Notes: generated from the sequence alone by a model not told the origin. 64,000 nt of DNA from Malonomonas sp036526255 (GCA_036526255.1 DATCYW010000006.1:20503-84502), one strand, 5' to 3'. Positions 51,984-61,142 are shown, numbered from the stretch's first letter. A program made the numbers and translations.

Positions 51984-51999
51984 AGCAAAGGCTGTGCCT
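51984..51999 (-). promoter_or_regulatory. Sigma-54 (-24/-12) promoter of the SatP-like gene
   Basis: Read on the minus strand: GGCAC-AGCCT-TTGCT, with GG and GC ten bases apart, nearly the full consensus. The start codon lies about 85 bp downstream. A perfect palindrome (52084-52101) lies 86 bp upstream. Confidence 0.72.
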
Positions 52000-52083
52000 G
52001 TTTCATTGGTGGTCCGTAACTAGCTGAAAAGTTGTAGATAAATATCGATATCGATTGGCTTCAGGTCGCAGCGTTGCGGCCGG

Positions 52084-52101
52084 TTTTGCAGAACTGCAAA
52101 A
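52084..52101. promoter_or_regulatory. Palindrome copy 3, candidate activator site
   Basis: TTTTGCAGAACTGCAAAA is identical over 18 bases to the copy at 48544, 3.5 kb away. It is placed where an activator of the SatP-like promoter should bind. Confidence 0.65.
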
Positions 52102-52196
52102 CTGGAAAACTGCTGTTGTTCGGTTGATTTCACTGAGAAAGGCAGATTGTCTTGTTAATCAAGTCACTTAGGGTGTCCGGCGGAGAGGTCGTGATG

Positions 52197-52214
52197 ATTT
52201 GCAGATCTGCGAAT
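52197..52214. promoter_or_regulatory. Palindrome copy 4, degenerate
   Basis: ATTTGCAGATCTGCGAAT keeps 15 of 18 positions allowing for the free centre, with the same spacing. A half-site TTTTGCAAAA follows at 52217. It lies about 200 bp upstream of the SatP-like promoter. Confidence 0.45.
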
Positions 52215-52283
52215 TATTTTGCAAAAATTCAAGCATTCTGGTTGTTTGTTCCGTCTCTGTCATTCTAAAGGCTTCTTGCGCCT

Positions 52284-53648
52284 TCAGCCGAGGACATCTT
52301 CTTTGCGCAGTCCATATTTTTTCAGTTTTCGATAGATGGTCGCCATGTTCATTCCGGCTTTTTTAGCTCCTTCCTCAATGTTGCCATCCACCGAGCGCAG
52401 CAGTTGGTGCAGGTAATCGACCTCAAAGCGGGCCAGCGCCTGGGTGTATTCAGCGTCATCATCCGCGCCGCCGTCGGTCTCGATAAACTGCGCCAGGGTG
52501 GTCAGGCTGATCTGCTGTTCGGTTTCGACGGTCAGGCAGGCTTCGATGACATTTTTCAGCTGGCGGATATTTCCCGGCCATGAAAACTCGCCGGCGGCCC
52601 GTTGCGCATCAGCCGACAGGCCGCTGATGCTGGTGTTGAACTTTTTATTCTGCGCGGCGATAAAATGGCTCGCCAGCAGCGGGATGTCGGCCCGCCGCTC
52701 GCGTAGCGGCGGCAGGTGCAGGTTGATGACGTTGAGCCGGTAGAGCAGGTCTTCGCGGAAGCTGCCCTGTTCGACCCCCTGTTCCAAGTCGGAATTGGTT
52801 GCTGAAATCAGCCGCACATCAACTTTGGTCGACTGGGTGTCGCCGACCCGGCGGAACTCCTGCTCCTGCAGAAAGCGCAACAGGGTCTTCTGGATATTCA
52901 GCGGCAGGTTGCCGATTTCATCGAGAAACAGGGTCCCGCCATCGGCGGCCTTGAGCAGCCCGACCTTGTCGCTGTCCGCGCCGGTGAAGGAGCCCTTTTT
53001 GTGGCCGAACAGCTCGCTTTCCAGCACTGAATCAGGGATGGCACCGCAGTTGATGGCGATAAAGGGTTGTTCCTTGCGCGGCGAATTGTAATGGATGGCC
53101 TGCGCGATCAGCTCTTTGCCGGTGCCCGATTCTCCGGTGATCAGCACCGAGGTGTCGCGCACCGCAACCTTTTCGACTTTGTCGAGCAACTTCTGCAGCG
53201 AACTGGAGGCACCGATGATGTTTTCGAAGTTGAATTTGCCGGCCAGCTCCTGGCGTAACTGCTGATTCTCGCTCAACAGCTGGTTGTGATTCATGGCATT
53301 GCGCACCCGAAACAGCAGCTCGTCCGGCTCAAAGGGCTTGGTCAGCATGTCGTAGGCGCCCTTGCGCAGGGCCTGAATCGACATTTCGACCGTGGCAAAA
53401 GCGGTGATCATGATCACCGGGATGCCCGGTTGTGCGGTTTTTATCCGCTGCAGCACTTCCAGCCCGTCAATCCCGGGCATTTTAATATCGCTGATGACCA
53501 GATCCCAGATCCCCGGGCGAAACACCTCCACCGCCTCGAGCGGGTCGTTGAACGAGCGAACGGCGTGCCCATCGTCCATCAACACGGCCTCCATCATCCG
53601 GCAGAGACCTTCTTCGTTGTCAATGATCATGATTTTTTTGGCTGACAT
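52284..53648 (-). CDS. Sigma-54-dependent response regulator (NtrC family)
   Basis: Receiver with Asp54 (LVISDIKMPG), AAA+ domain with Walker A GESGTGKE (172-179), contact loop GSFTGA (219-224) and GGTLFLDEIGNLPL, and a C-terminal Fis-type HTH (NIEEGAKKAGMNMATIYRKLKKYGL). All catalytic features are present. It is downstream of its kinase by 54 bp on the same strand. It lies between two sigma-54-preceded transporters sharing a palindrome, and is the obvious candidate to bind it. Confidence 0.95.
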   Translation of the reverse strand: MSAKKIMIIDNEEGLCRMMEAVLMDDGHAVRSFNDPLEAVEVFRPGIWDLVISDIKMPGIDGLEVLQRIKTAQPGIPVIMITAFATVEMSIQALRKGAYDMLTKPFEPDELLFRVRNAMNHNQLLSENQQLRQELAGKFNFENIIGASSSLQKLLDKVEKVAVRDTSVLITGESGTGKELIAQAIHYNSPRKEQPFIAINCGAIPDSVLESELFGHKKGSFTGADSDKVGLLKAADGGTLFLDEIGNLPLNIQKTLLRFLQEQEFRRVGDTQSTKVDVRLISATNSDLEQGVEQGSFREDLLYRLNVINLHLPPLRERRADIPLLASHFIAAQNKKFNTSISGLSADAQRAAGEFSWPGNIRQLKNVIEACLTVETEQQISLTTLAQFIETDGGADDDAEYTQALARFEVDYLHQLLRSVDGNIEEGAKKAGMNMATIYRKLKKYGLRKEDVLG

Positions 53649-53702
53649 GCCTTGCTCCTTCCGGAACCGCTGCGACTGCTGACAGTGACAGCGGTTTTCG
53701 TT

Positions 53703-55667
53703 TTAGTACTCTTCGCGCACCAACGGCAATCGGATCACCACCGTTGTCCCTTTGCCAGGCGTCGAATCGATAAAGATTTCCCCCTGGTGCATATCGATAA
53801 TCTGCTTGGTAATCGCCAGCCCCAGTCCGGTGCCGCGTGCTTTGGTGGTAAAAAACGGCTCAAAGATTTTTTCCAGATGTTCTTCGGCGATCCCCTCGCC
53901 GCTGTCAGCGACTTCGATCCGCACCGAATTGTCATCACAGAGTCTGGTGCTGACGCGGATCTGACCGCCGTTCGGCAAGGCGGAGCCGGCGTTCAGCAGC
54001 AGGTTGATCGCCACCTGCCGCAGCTGGTCGCCGTCGGCCTGGATCTGCGGCAACGGAGCAAAGTCCTGGATGATTTCGACCTGATGCAGGTCGGTGTGAT
54101 TGGCGGCAAATTCGATGATTTGGCGCAACAGCCGGTTCAGGTCGGTCGGTTCCAGCACTGGCTTGGGGGTTCGGGCGTAGCTGAGCAGATCCTGGACGAT
54201 CTTTTTGCAGCGCTTGCTCTCCCGCTTGATTTCGTGGATGTAGGTGAAGTTCGGGTCGTCTTCGGGGATCTTCTTTTCCAGATAGCCGGCATAGCCCAGG
54301 ATCACCCCGAGCGGGTTGTTGATTTCGTGGGCGACGCCGGAGGAGAGGACGCCCAGCGAGGCCATCTTGCCCTGTTGCGCCAGGGCGGCTTCCATCTCCT
54401 TATTTTTGCGCAGCATGCGGGTCATGCGGTTGAATGCCAGCGCCAGCTCGCCCAACTCATCATGGCTTTCTACCGGAACCTGTTCGTCGAAGCGCCCCTG
54501 CCTGACCCGCCGGATGACGGTGATCATCTGCTGGATCGGGTCGGTCAGCACTTTTGACGCCAGAAACACCAGCGCGGCGGCCAGCAGCCCCATCACCAGC
54601 GGCAGCAGCAGAACATGGGTGGCAATCCGCCACTTCAGCTGGTTGGCCGGCTGGTAGAATTCGTCCTCATAGCTACCGACGGCGACGATCCAGTCCCAAG
54701 GCTTGAAGTAGCGATAGCGTACGATCTTCATCCGCGCGCTATCGTCGCCTGGATTGTGCCAGGGGTAGCGGATCCAGCCATTTCTGTTTTCGGTCATTTC
54801 GGCAATGAAGGCGCGGTCGTCACTGTCGCGCGCGGCGAGAATGTTGCGCCCTTCGGCATCCGGGTGGATCGTCAGGGTGCCGTCACCGGTCATGCAGAAA
54901 ATATAGCCGGTCTGGCCGACCTGCTTGCTCTTGATCTGCTCTTTCAGCTCGGCCATCGAGGCTTTTTCAAAGCCGAGGTCGCCGTAGGTTTCATCCAGGT
55001 AGCCGCCGGCGGCGATAATCCAGTCCCACTCGGGAAAATAACGATAGGCGACGAGCTTCTGGCGGGGCTGTTGTTCCCCCAGAGTTTTGTTGCGCCAAGG
55101 GTAGACACTGAAGAGAACTTTTTCGGGGTCGGAGTTCAGAGCGCGTTGGCTGAGACCGCGGATAAAGAAATGGCCGTTTTCATCCTGCTCGCCGGCGACG
55201 TTCTCCCCTTCGCGGGCGGGGTGTACGGTCAGCAGCCCGCCGCTGGTCATGGCGAACAGGTAGCCGCTGCTGCCGATGCTGACCTTCTTCAAGGTGCTGC
55301 GCGCCAGCTGCTGGGCGCTGGCCAGATCGATCCGGCCGGCCTTGAACTGCTGCTGCTGTTCATCGACCAGTGAGTAGGCCAGATCGACAAGAATCTTCAT
55401 CTCATCGCGGACGATTTTGCGCTTATCCTCGCGATAGACCTCAAACTGCCGGTAATGGCCGTCGAGCAGGTCGAGGGTAAAGCTGGCCATGTGGTCGAGG
55501 TCGGTTTTGCTCGCGGCAGTCAGCCCCTGATAGGCCTGTTCGGTGGCGACAAAGCCGACGATGCCGCCGAGCAGAAAGATCGGGATCACCACCAGCGGCA
55601 GGATGACGACCAGCAGCTTCCAGCGGATTTTCAGCTTATTGACAAATCGGAAAAGGTGTCGACTCAT
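53703..55667 (-). CDS. Sensor histidine kinase with tandem single-Cache domains
   Basis: TM1 at ~18-40, then two consecutive sCache_2-like repeats (~50-215 and ~230-345). The repeats share GYLFAMTSGGLLTVHP / GYIFCMTGDGTLTIHP and YRYFPEWDWIIAAGGYLDE / YRYFKPWDWIVAVGSYEDE. TM2 at ~353-375, HAMP, HisKA with its His in SSGVAHEINNPLGV, and HATPase with DSGEGI and GTGLGLAITKQ follow. sCache_2 domains bind small carboxylates such as pyruvate, lactate or acetate in known cases. The duplication is unmistakable. It pairs with the sigma-54 regulator next door. Confidence 0.94.
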   Translation of the reverse strand: MSRHLFRFVNKLKIRWKLLVVILPLVVIPIFLLGGIVGFVATEQAYQGLTAASKTDLDHMASFTLDLLDGHYRQFEVYREDKRKIVRDEMKILVDLAYSLVDEQQQQFKAGRIDLASAQQLARSTLKKVSIGSSGYLFAMTSGGLLTVHPAREGENVAGEQDENGHFFIRGLSQRALNSDPEKVLFSVYPWRNKTLGEQQPRQKLVAYRYFPEWDWIIAAGGYLDETYGDLGFEKASMAELKEQIKSKQVGQTGYIFCMTGDGTLTIHPDAEGRNILAARDSDDRAFIAEMTENRNGWIRYPWHNPGDDSARMKIVRYRYFKPWDWIVAVGSYEDEFYQPANQLKWRIATHVLLLPLVMGLLAAALVFLASKVLTDPIQQMITVIRRVRQGRFDEQVPVESHDELGELALAFNRMTRMLRKNKEMEAALAQQGKMASLGVLSSGVAHEINNPLGVILGYAGYLEKKIPEDDPNFTYIHEIKRESKRCKKIVQDLLSYARTPKPVLEPTDLNRLLRQIIEFAANHTDLHQVEIIQDFAPLPQIQADGDQLRQVAINLLLNAGSALPNGGQIRVSTRLCDDNSVRIEVADSGEGIAEEHLEKIFEPFFTTKARGTGLGLAITKQIIDMHQGEIFIDSTPGKGTTVVIRLPLVREEY

Positions 55668-55749
55668 GGCAAACCAGAAGTGAGTTAAATATCATTATCT
55701 GGTATGCAGTATACACAATCCGACAGGGCGGGCAACCCTTGGATCGCGG

Positions 55750-57141
55750 TCAGAGCAGTCCCTGCTGGTGAGCGTTGTCGCGGGCGGCCTGGCGCAGCCC
55801 GTCGCTGATGCTGGGGTAGACATGGACAGTACTGGCCAGATCGACCACGCTTAGGCCGAAGCGTACGGCGAGGGTCGCCTCATGGATGATGTCGGCGGCG
55901 CGCGGGCAGAGCATCTGCACGCCGAGCACTTTGCCGCTGCCTTTTTCGGCGGTCAGCAGCACGCCCCCCATCAAATCGCCCATGACGTGGGCTTTGGGGA
56001 CCCGTTCGAGGCCGAGGTAGGTGGTGACGGCGGCAAAGCCCTGATCTTGCGCCTGCTGCTGGGTCAGGCCGACGGTGGCGAACTCCGGATCGACGAAAAC
56101 CGCCATCGGCGAAAAGCGGTGGTCGATGCTGTGTCCGACCTCCGGCTCAAGCATATCCTTGACCGCGGTGTAGGCCTCTCGGGCGCCGGCCGGGGCGATC
56201 ATCGGGTTGCCGGTGACGTCGCCGGCGGCCCAGATGCCTGGGACGCTGGTACGCAGCTGCGCGTCAACGCGGATAAAGCCGCCTTGATCCAGTTCAACAC
56301 CGATCTCCTGCAGGCCAAGCTTCTGCGTCGCCGGCTGGGTGCCGATCGCCAGCATCAGCTTTTCAGCGCAGATTCCGACCGGATGGCCATTGGTCGTGGC
56401 GTAAAGACAGACCCCTTCGCCGCGTTGTTCGACCCGTTGACTTTCGACGTTGAAGAAAATCTTGATATCTTCCAGTTCGAGCATGGCGCGAAACTGTTCG
56501 GTCAGGCGCGGATCGAATTCACTCAGCAGTTTACCGCCGCGTTCAAGGATTGTGACCTTGGTGCCGAAGCGGGCAAACATCTGCCCCATCTCCAGCGCGA
56601 TTACACCGCCACCAAGCATGACCAGCGATTCGGGGAATTCGTCAAGGTGCAGGGCATTCTGGCTGGTCAGGTAGTTGATGTTTTCCAGTCCGGGCAGGGG
56701 GAAGGTCCGTGGCGCACCACCGGTCGCGATCAGGATCTGCGGCGCCTCGACAATCTGGCCGCCGACCTCAAGGCTGGTGGCGGAAAGGAAGCGGCCGCGA
56801 CCGTAGCGCACGCTCAGATTTTCGGTCCGGTCGAGCTCTTGCTGATAGTGGGAGTCGCGCAGGGTGCGTACCGCCAGATGTTTCAACCCCATCAGCGTGG
56901 GGCAGTGCGGTTTCCCCGCCAGCAGGTTCAGGCCCCAGTCTTTCCCTTTGCGGGCGGCCTGGTACATTTCGGCCTTGTGAATCAGGGTTTTGCTCGGTAC
57001 ACAGCCCCAGTTGACGCAGACGCCGCCTAACTGACTCTGTTCGATCATCAGCACCTTTTTGCCGCTGGCTGCCGCCAGGCGTCCGCCGGCAAAGGCAGTG
57101 GTGCCGGCACCGAGGATGATAATATCGAATTTCTCAGACAT
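55750..57141 (-). CDS. FAD-dependent pyridine nucleotide-disulfide oxidoreductase, MerA-like
   Basis: The start at 57141 has GGAGAG upstream. The FAD motif GAGTTAFAGG, the redox disulfide C42-VNWG-C47 (GGVCVNWGCVPSK), the NAD(P) motif GGGVIALEMGQMFARFG, and the FAD motif GIWAAGDVTG are intact. The C-terminal dyad region reads VHVYPSISD, with Tyr where lipoamide dehydrogenase has its catalytic His and Asp where it has Glu. There is no N-terminal HMA domain and no C-terminal Cys pair, so it is probably not a working mercuric reductase. It may reduce another disulfide or quinone. 463 residues. Confidence 0.85.
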   Translation of the reverse strand: MSEKFDIIILGAGTTAFAGGRLAAASGKKVLMIEQSQLGGVCVNWGCVPSKTLIHKAEMYQAARKGKDWGLNLLAGKPHCPTLMGLKHLAVRTLRDSHYQQELDRTENLSVRYGRGRFLSATSLEVGGQIVEAPQILIATGGAPRTFPLPGLENINYLTSQNALHLDEFPESLVMLGGGVIALEMGQMFARFGTKVTILERGGKLLSEFDPRLTEQFRAMLELEDIKIFFNVESQRVEQRGEGVCLYATTNGHPVGICAEKLMLAIGTQPATQKLGLQEIGVELDQGGFIRVDAQLRTSVPGIWAAGDVTGNPMIAPAGAREAYTAVKDMLEPEVGHSIDHRFSPMAVFVDPEFATVGLTQQQAQDQGFAAVTTYLGLERVPKAHVMGDLMGGVLLTAEKGSGKVLGVQMLCPRAADIIHEATLAVRFGLSVVDLASTVHVYPSISDGLRQAARDNAHQQGLL

Positions 57142-57207
57142 GGGGCTCTCCGGCAATCATGAGTTACAAGCGTAACCGTATTAAATGTTTATCCGGCTGG
57201 TGGGCGG

Positions 57208-57564
57208 TTAATTCTTCTGCGGTGCCGCTTTGTATTGCTCCAGCTCGCAGATCGTCATGCGTGACAGACAGAGCTCAAGAAACAGCGCGTTGGTGCGGCG
57301 GACCAGCTGGTCATTGTGTTGCTGAAAAATCGCCTGCAGATTCTGTTCGATGGTCTCAAACTGCTCAGCGCTCAAGTCGGCCGGCAGGACCATGGTTGCG
57401 GAAAACTCTTCGGTGACGAAGAAGCGTTCGACCAGCCCCTGTAGTTCGCGTTTCAGGCAGCGCAGCACCTGCGGGTTTTTATGGGTCAGTCGGGTTTCCA
57501 GAATCTCTTCAACGATCTGCGCGACATTTTTGGTTGCCTGCGGGAAGGGGATAACTTTAGCCAT
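57208..57564 (-). CDS. Conserved hypothetical protein (118 aa)
   Basis: The start at 57564 (MAKVIPFPQ) has AAGGA upstream; the frame to 57663 adds 33 residues without support. The protein is all-helical and soluble (QIVEEILETRL, LRCLKRELQGLVERFF, FETIEQNLQAIFQQHNDQL). Two Cys near positions 40 and 97. No family is recognised. It precedes the oxidoreductase gene on the same strand by 66 bp and may share its transcript. Confidence 0.7.
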   Translation of the reverse strand: MAKVIPFPQATKNVAQIVEEILETRLTHKNPQVLRCLKRELQGLVERFFVTEEFSATMVLPADLSAEQFETIEQNLQAIFQQHNDQLVRRTNALFLELCLSRMTICELEQYKAAPQKN

Positions 57565-57749
57565 AAGCGTCCTTTTCTGTCTGAAAACTGACAAGCTCTT
57601 TAAGGATAACGGATTTGCCGGTCTCGTGTCAGGGGGGTGGGCAAATTTCTCCGGGCGGATCACCGCTGGTCGACAGGGGTCTGCCTCGCTGTTAAACTAA
57701 GGTGACAGTAAAGGTGATATTTGCGGATTCAGGCGCAAAGGAGCAGCAG

Positions 57750-58205
57750 ATGGCGGAATCAACCAAGATCAAGGTCTATTCGGTGGCGGCAGGGGATTAT
57801 GTTTTGACTGAAAAGGTGCAGAAAACCGAGGAGGAATGGCGCCGGCAACTGACTCCGGAGCAGTATCAGGTTCTGCGGGAACAGGGGACCGAGTGTGCGT
57901 TCACCGGGGCGACCTGGGATAACAAGGAACATGGCCTCTACCGCTGCGCCGGCTGCGGGCTTGATCTCTATCAATCTGATAGTAAGTACCAGTCAGGAAC
58001 CGGCTGGCCGAGCTTTTTCCAGCCGGTCGCGGCAGAGAACATCGCGGTGCGCGAGGATCGCAGCTTTATCATGACCCGCAACGAACTGATCTGCCGCCGC
58101 TGCGAGGGGCACCTTGGCCATGTGTTCGGTGACGGCCCCAAGCCGACCGGCCAGCGGCATTGTATCAATGCCGCGTCGCTGGAATTCGTCAAGCTCGACC
58201 CGTAG
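57750..58205 (+). CDS. msrB: Peptide-methionine (R)-S-oxide reductase
   Basis: AAGGAG precedes the ATG at 57750. Family landmarks: GTECAFTGATWDNKEHGLYRC, SGTGWPSF, and the catalytic Cys138 in RHCINAASL. Two CxxC pairs (Cys66/69 and Cys115/118) bind structural zinc. The enzyme repairs the R form of methionine sulfoxide. 151 residues, no signal peptide, so cytosolic. A comM remnant overlaps its 3' end on the other strand. Confidence 0.95.
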   Translation: MAESTKIKVYSVAAGDYVLTEKVQKTEEEWRRQLTPEQYQVLREQGTECAFTGATWDNKEHGLYRCAGCGLDLYQSDSKYQSGTGWPSFFQPVAAENIAVREDRSFIMTRNELICRRCEGHLGHVFGDGPKPTGQRHCINAASLEFVKLDP

Positions 58206-58431
58206 ACTTGCGGTCCAGCCCCCGGCACTGGATCGTCTCGGCCAGATGTGCTTGCAGGATTGTTTCTTCGCCGGACAGGTCGGCAATCGCCCGTGCCACC
58301 TTGAGAATCCGGCTGAAGGGACGTGCCGAGATGCCGCGCCGGTCGACGACCATTTCCAGCAGTTTCTGCCCTGCTTCGTCCAGGTGGCAGAATTTGCGGC
58401 TATGTCGCGCAGATAACGCTATTTTTACTGG
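58189..58431 (-). pseudogene. comM: C-terminal remnant of ComM/YifB Mg-chelatase-like ATPase
   Basis: On the minus strand a frame from the hsp20 stop to TGA 58189-58191 reads CHLDEAGQKLLEMVV, RGISARPFSRILKVARAIADLSGEE and AETIQCRGLDR. This is the unmistakable C-terminal end of ComM. The remaining ~85% of the protein, including the ATPase core, is missing, and no start codon or ribosome site is present. The remnant begins directly after the hsp20 stop, so the hsp20-dnaK cluster probably replaced the 5' part. The end overlaps msrB by 17 bp. Confidence 0.8.
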
Positions 58432-58938
58432 TCAACCGACCTTGATCTTGATCGCCGTCGACGTCTTGGTTTTTATCTTGGGCAGTTCCACCCGCAGAAC
58501 GCCGCGCTTGTAGTTCGCCTTAGCTCCGCTTGAATCGACCTCTGCAGGCAGTGGGATGGCTCGTTCAAAGGCACCATACGCGCATTCCAGAACATGGTAG
58601 TGGCCTTCATCACGCTCACGCTGCAACTGTTTTTCTCCGCGCACAATCAGCATGTTGTCGAGCACCTTCAGGTCGATTTCATCAGGTTCGAGACCGGGGG
58701 CTTCGAGCCGCACGACGACATTCTTCTTGTCATCGAAGACCTCGGCGGCCAGCACACCCCAACCGGAACTGCGCCGCTCCATTTCGCGCAATTCGAGGTT
58801 TGTGCCCTTCTCCTTGGCGGACCCGGGGACAAAACGGGTGATGGCCCCGGAAGCTTTTTGATAAAGTTGCTGCCAGCCATCCAGCAGTGAGTCCCAGGCA
58901 CGGCTGACGCCTTCACGAAGTTGTTGCCAGGTTGCCAT
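58432..58938 (-). CDS. Hsp20/alpha-crystallin small heat-shock protein (168 aa)
   Basis: The start at 58938 is seven bases from AGGAG; Met at 58944 would be too close. An N-terminal amphipathic part (WQQLREGVSRAWDSLLDGW) is followed by an alpha-crystallin domain (~65-165) with KNVVVRLEAPGLEPDEIDLKV, VRGEKQ, FERAIPLPAEVDSSGAKANYKRGVLRVELPK. There is no C-terminal IxI tail beyond AIKIKVG. It acts as an ATP-independent holdase. It follows dnaK by 89 bp, probably on the same transcript. Confidence 0.92.
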   Translation of the reverse strand: MATWQQLREGVSRAWDSLLDGWQQLYQKASGAITRFVPGSAKEKGTNLELREMERRSSGWGVLAAEVFDDKKNVVVRLEAPGLEPDEIDLKVLDNMLIVRGEKQLQRERDEGHYHVLECAYGAFERAIPLPAEVDSSGAKANYKRGVLRVELPKIKTKTSTAIKIKVG

Positions 58939-59027
58939 TTTCATTCTCCTCTCTCCGTTAGTCAGCTTCACCAGCCCCGCCGGTCAGAGCGGGGCTGGTG
59001 AAGCAATTGATCCTCATTCTCGACAAA

Positions 59028-60935
59028 TCACTTGTCGTTGGAGACATCTTCGAATTCTGCATCGATCACATTGTCTTCAGGATGGCCAGCGTGACGGGGA
59101 GTCTCTTCCTTTGTGCCGTTGTTTTGGGCATACAGTTTTTCTGCCATTTTTGCCGAGGCTTCGCCGAGCGCCTTGCTCCTGGCTTCGATCTGCTCTTTGT
59201 CGTCCCCTTTGAGCGCCTCTTCAAGTTCCTTGGCTGCTGTCTCGATGCGCTCTTTTTCTGCGGGTTCAAGCTGATCGCCAAGTTCTTCCAACGATTTACG
59301 GGTTGCATGCACCAGCGCTTCGCCCTGATTGCGCGCGCTGACCAGTTCATGGAACTGCCGGTCTTCCTCAGCGTGTGTTTCCGCTTCCTTGACCATCCGC
59401 TCGATCTCTGCTTCAGTCAGACCGCTCGACGCTTTGATCACCACAGACTGCTCCTTGCCGCTTACCTTGTCCTTGGCCGACACGTTGAGGATGCCGTTGG
59501 CGTCAATGTCGAACTTGACCTCAATCTGTGGTACGCCGCGCGGCGCCGGGTTGATCCCTTCGAGGTTGAACTGGCCGAGCGATTTGTTACGCACGGCCTG
59601 CTCGCGTTCGCCCTGCAGCACATGGACGGTAACCGCGGATTGGTTGTCATCGGCAGTCGAGAAGACCTGGCTGGCCTGCGCCGGGATGGTGGTGTTCTTC
59701 TCGATCAGCTTGGTCATCACTCCACCAAGAGTTTCGATCCCCAGCGACAACGGGGTCACATCAAGCAGCAGCACATCGTCGAGGCTGCCTCCGAGCACTC
59801 CGCCCTGAATCGCCGCACCGATGGCAACCGCTTCATCCGGGTTGACATCCTTGCGTGGCTCTTTGCCGAAGAACTCCTTGACCTTTTGCTGCACCAACGG
59901 CATGCGGGTCTGACCACCGACCAGAATCACGTTGTCGATTTCTCTGGCGGACAACCTGGCATCCTTGAGTGCCTGCTTGCAGGGTTCAATCGTCCGCCCG
60001 ACCAGATCTGCGACCAGCGATTCGAAACGCGCCCGGCTGACTTTAAGGGTCAAGTGTTTCGGTCCGCTGGCATCAGCGGTAATAAAGGGCAGATTGATCT
60101 CGGTCTGCTCGGTGGTCGACAGTTCGATCTTGGCTTTTTCCGCCGCTTCCTTGAGCCGCTGCAGGGCCATTTGATCCTTGCTCAGGTCGATCCCCTGCTC
60201 CTTCTTGAATTCCTCGGTTATAAACTCCATCAGCAGCGTGTCGAAATCCTCGCCGCCGAGGAAGGTGTCGCCGTTGGTCGACAAGACTTCAAACTGCTGA
60301 TCGCCTTCGACGTTCGCCATTTCGATGATGGAAATATCGAAGGTTCCGCCGCCGAGGTCGTAGACGGCTATTTTTTGCTCTCCTTTTCTATCCAATCCAT
60401 AAGCCAGGGCCGCAGCGGTCGGTTCATTGATGATCCGCTTGACCTCCAATCCGGCAATCTTGCCGGCGTCCTTGGTTGCCTGGCGCTGCGAATCGTTGAA
60501 GTAGGCCGGTACCGTGATGACCGCTTCGGTGACCGTTTCGCCGAGATAGTCTTCGGCGGTCTTCTTCATCTTCTGCAGGATTTTGGCAGAAATTTCCTGT
60601 GGCGATAGTTTTTTGCCGCCTGCCTCTACCCAGGCATCACCGTTTTTCGCTTTGATGATTTTATAAGACACCATGTCCTTGTCTTTTTTCACCATTGGGT
60701 CGTCGTAACGGCGACCGATAAGACGCTTGATGGCGAACAGGGTATTCTGTGGATTGGTCACCGCCTGACGCTTGGCAGTCTGACCGACCAGCACCTCTTT
60801 GTCTGCGGCATAAGCCACAATGGAAGGGGTCGTTCGGGCGCCTTCACTGTTTTCGATCACCTTCGGCTTGCCGTTTTCCAGGATGGAAACACAGGAGTTG
60901 GTGGTACCCAGGTCAATTCCGATAATCTTGCTCAT
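59028..60935 (-). CDS. dnaK: Chaperone DnaK (Hsp70)
   Basis: The start at 60935 has AAGGAGG. The ATPase domain opens with IIGIDLGTTNSCVS and contains DLGGGTFDISI and ILVGGQTRMP. The substrate domain includes DVTPLSLGIETLGGVMTKLI, and the lid follows. The tail DAEFEDVSNDK is a DnaK-type end. 635 residues, normal length. No dnaJ or grpE accompanies it, which suggests an additional copy serving the local stress cluster rather than the main dnaK operon. It is divergent from hsp20 at 61313. Confidence 0.95.
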   Translation of the reverse strand: MSKIIGIDLGTTNSCVSILENGKPKVIENSEGARTTPSIVAYAADKEVLVGQTAKRQAVTNPQNTLFAIKRLIGRRYDDPMVKKDKDMVSYKIIKAKNGDAWVEAGGKKLSPQEISAKILQKMKKTAEDYLGETVTEAVITVPAYFNDSQRQATKDAGKIAGLEVKRIINEPTAAALAYGLDRKGEQKIAVYDLGGGTFDISIIEMANVEGDQQFEVLSTNGDTFLGGEDFDTLLMEFITEEFKKEQGIDLSKDQMALQRLKEAAEKAKIELSTTEQTEINLPFITADASGPKHLTLKVSRARFESLVADLVGRTIEPCKQALKDARLSAREIDNVILVGGQTRMPLVQQKVKEFFGKEPRKDVNPDEAVAIGAAIQGGVLGGSLDDVLLLDVTPLSLGIETLGGVMTKLIEKNTTIPAQASQVFSTADDNQSAVTVHVLQGEREQAVRNKSLGQFNLEGINPAPRGVPQIEVKFDIDANGILNVSAKDKVSGKEQSVVIKASSGLTEAEIERMVKEAETHAEEDRQFHELVSARNQGEALVHATRKSLEELGDQLEPAEKERIETAAKELEEALKGDDKEQIEARSKALGEASAKMAEKLYAQNNGTKEETPRHAGHPEDNVIDAEFEDVSNDK

Positions 60936-61089
60936 GGTCTTACCTCCTTCGGTATATTTTTTCGGCACCAAAGATCTATCTCTCAGGGCCTTTTGTTGTT
61001 ACGGGAAGTGCCGCACCGTTTCTTTATCAACAGCTATGCCAACCTGAAAATCGCCCAAATATGGGTCGTTGTTGCACCTCTCCAGGTGT

Positions 61090-61142
61090 TGCGACGTCGC
61101 AGGGAATGTCGCTTGCGACAGTTGCGACACCCCCCGCGACAC
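61090..61142. promoter_or_regulatory. Cluster of TGTCGC/GCGACA palindromes between dnaK and hsp20
   Basis: TGCGACGTCGCA (61090-61101) and TGTCGCTTGCGACA (61107-61120) are perfect palindromes, followed by half-sites TTGCGACAC (61122-61130) and CGCGACACC (61134-61142). It sits about 100-150 bp upstream of the hsp20 promoter candidate and 155 bp upstream of dnaK. It looks like a multi-site operator or activator site. Confidence 0.6.

Noticed and set aside
55750..57141. Mercuric reductase as a firm call
   Set aside because: The C-terminal Cys pair and HMA domain are missing and no mer genes are adjacent.
57159..57416. 85-codon plus-strand ORF
   Set aside because: Antisense to the 118-residue hypothetical gene, which has a good start and ribosome site.
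61040..61080. CCCATAT as a sigma-32 -10 box for dnaK
   Set aside because: No CTTGAA-like -35 at the right distance on that strand.
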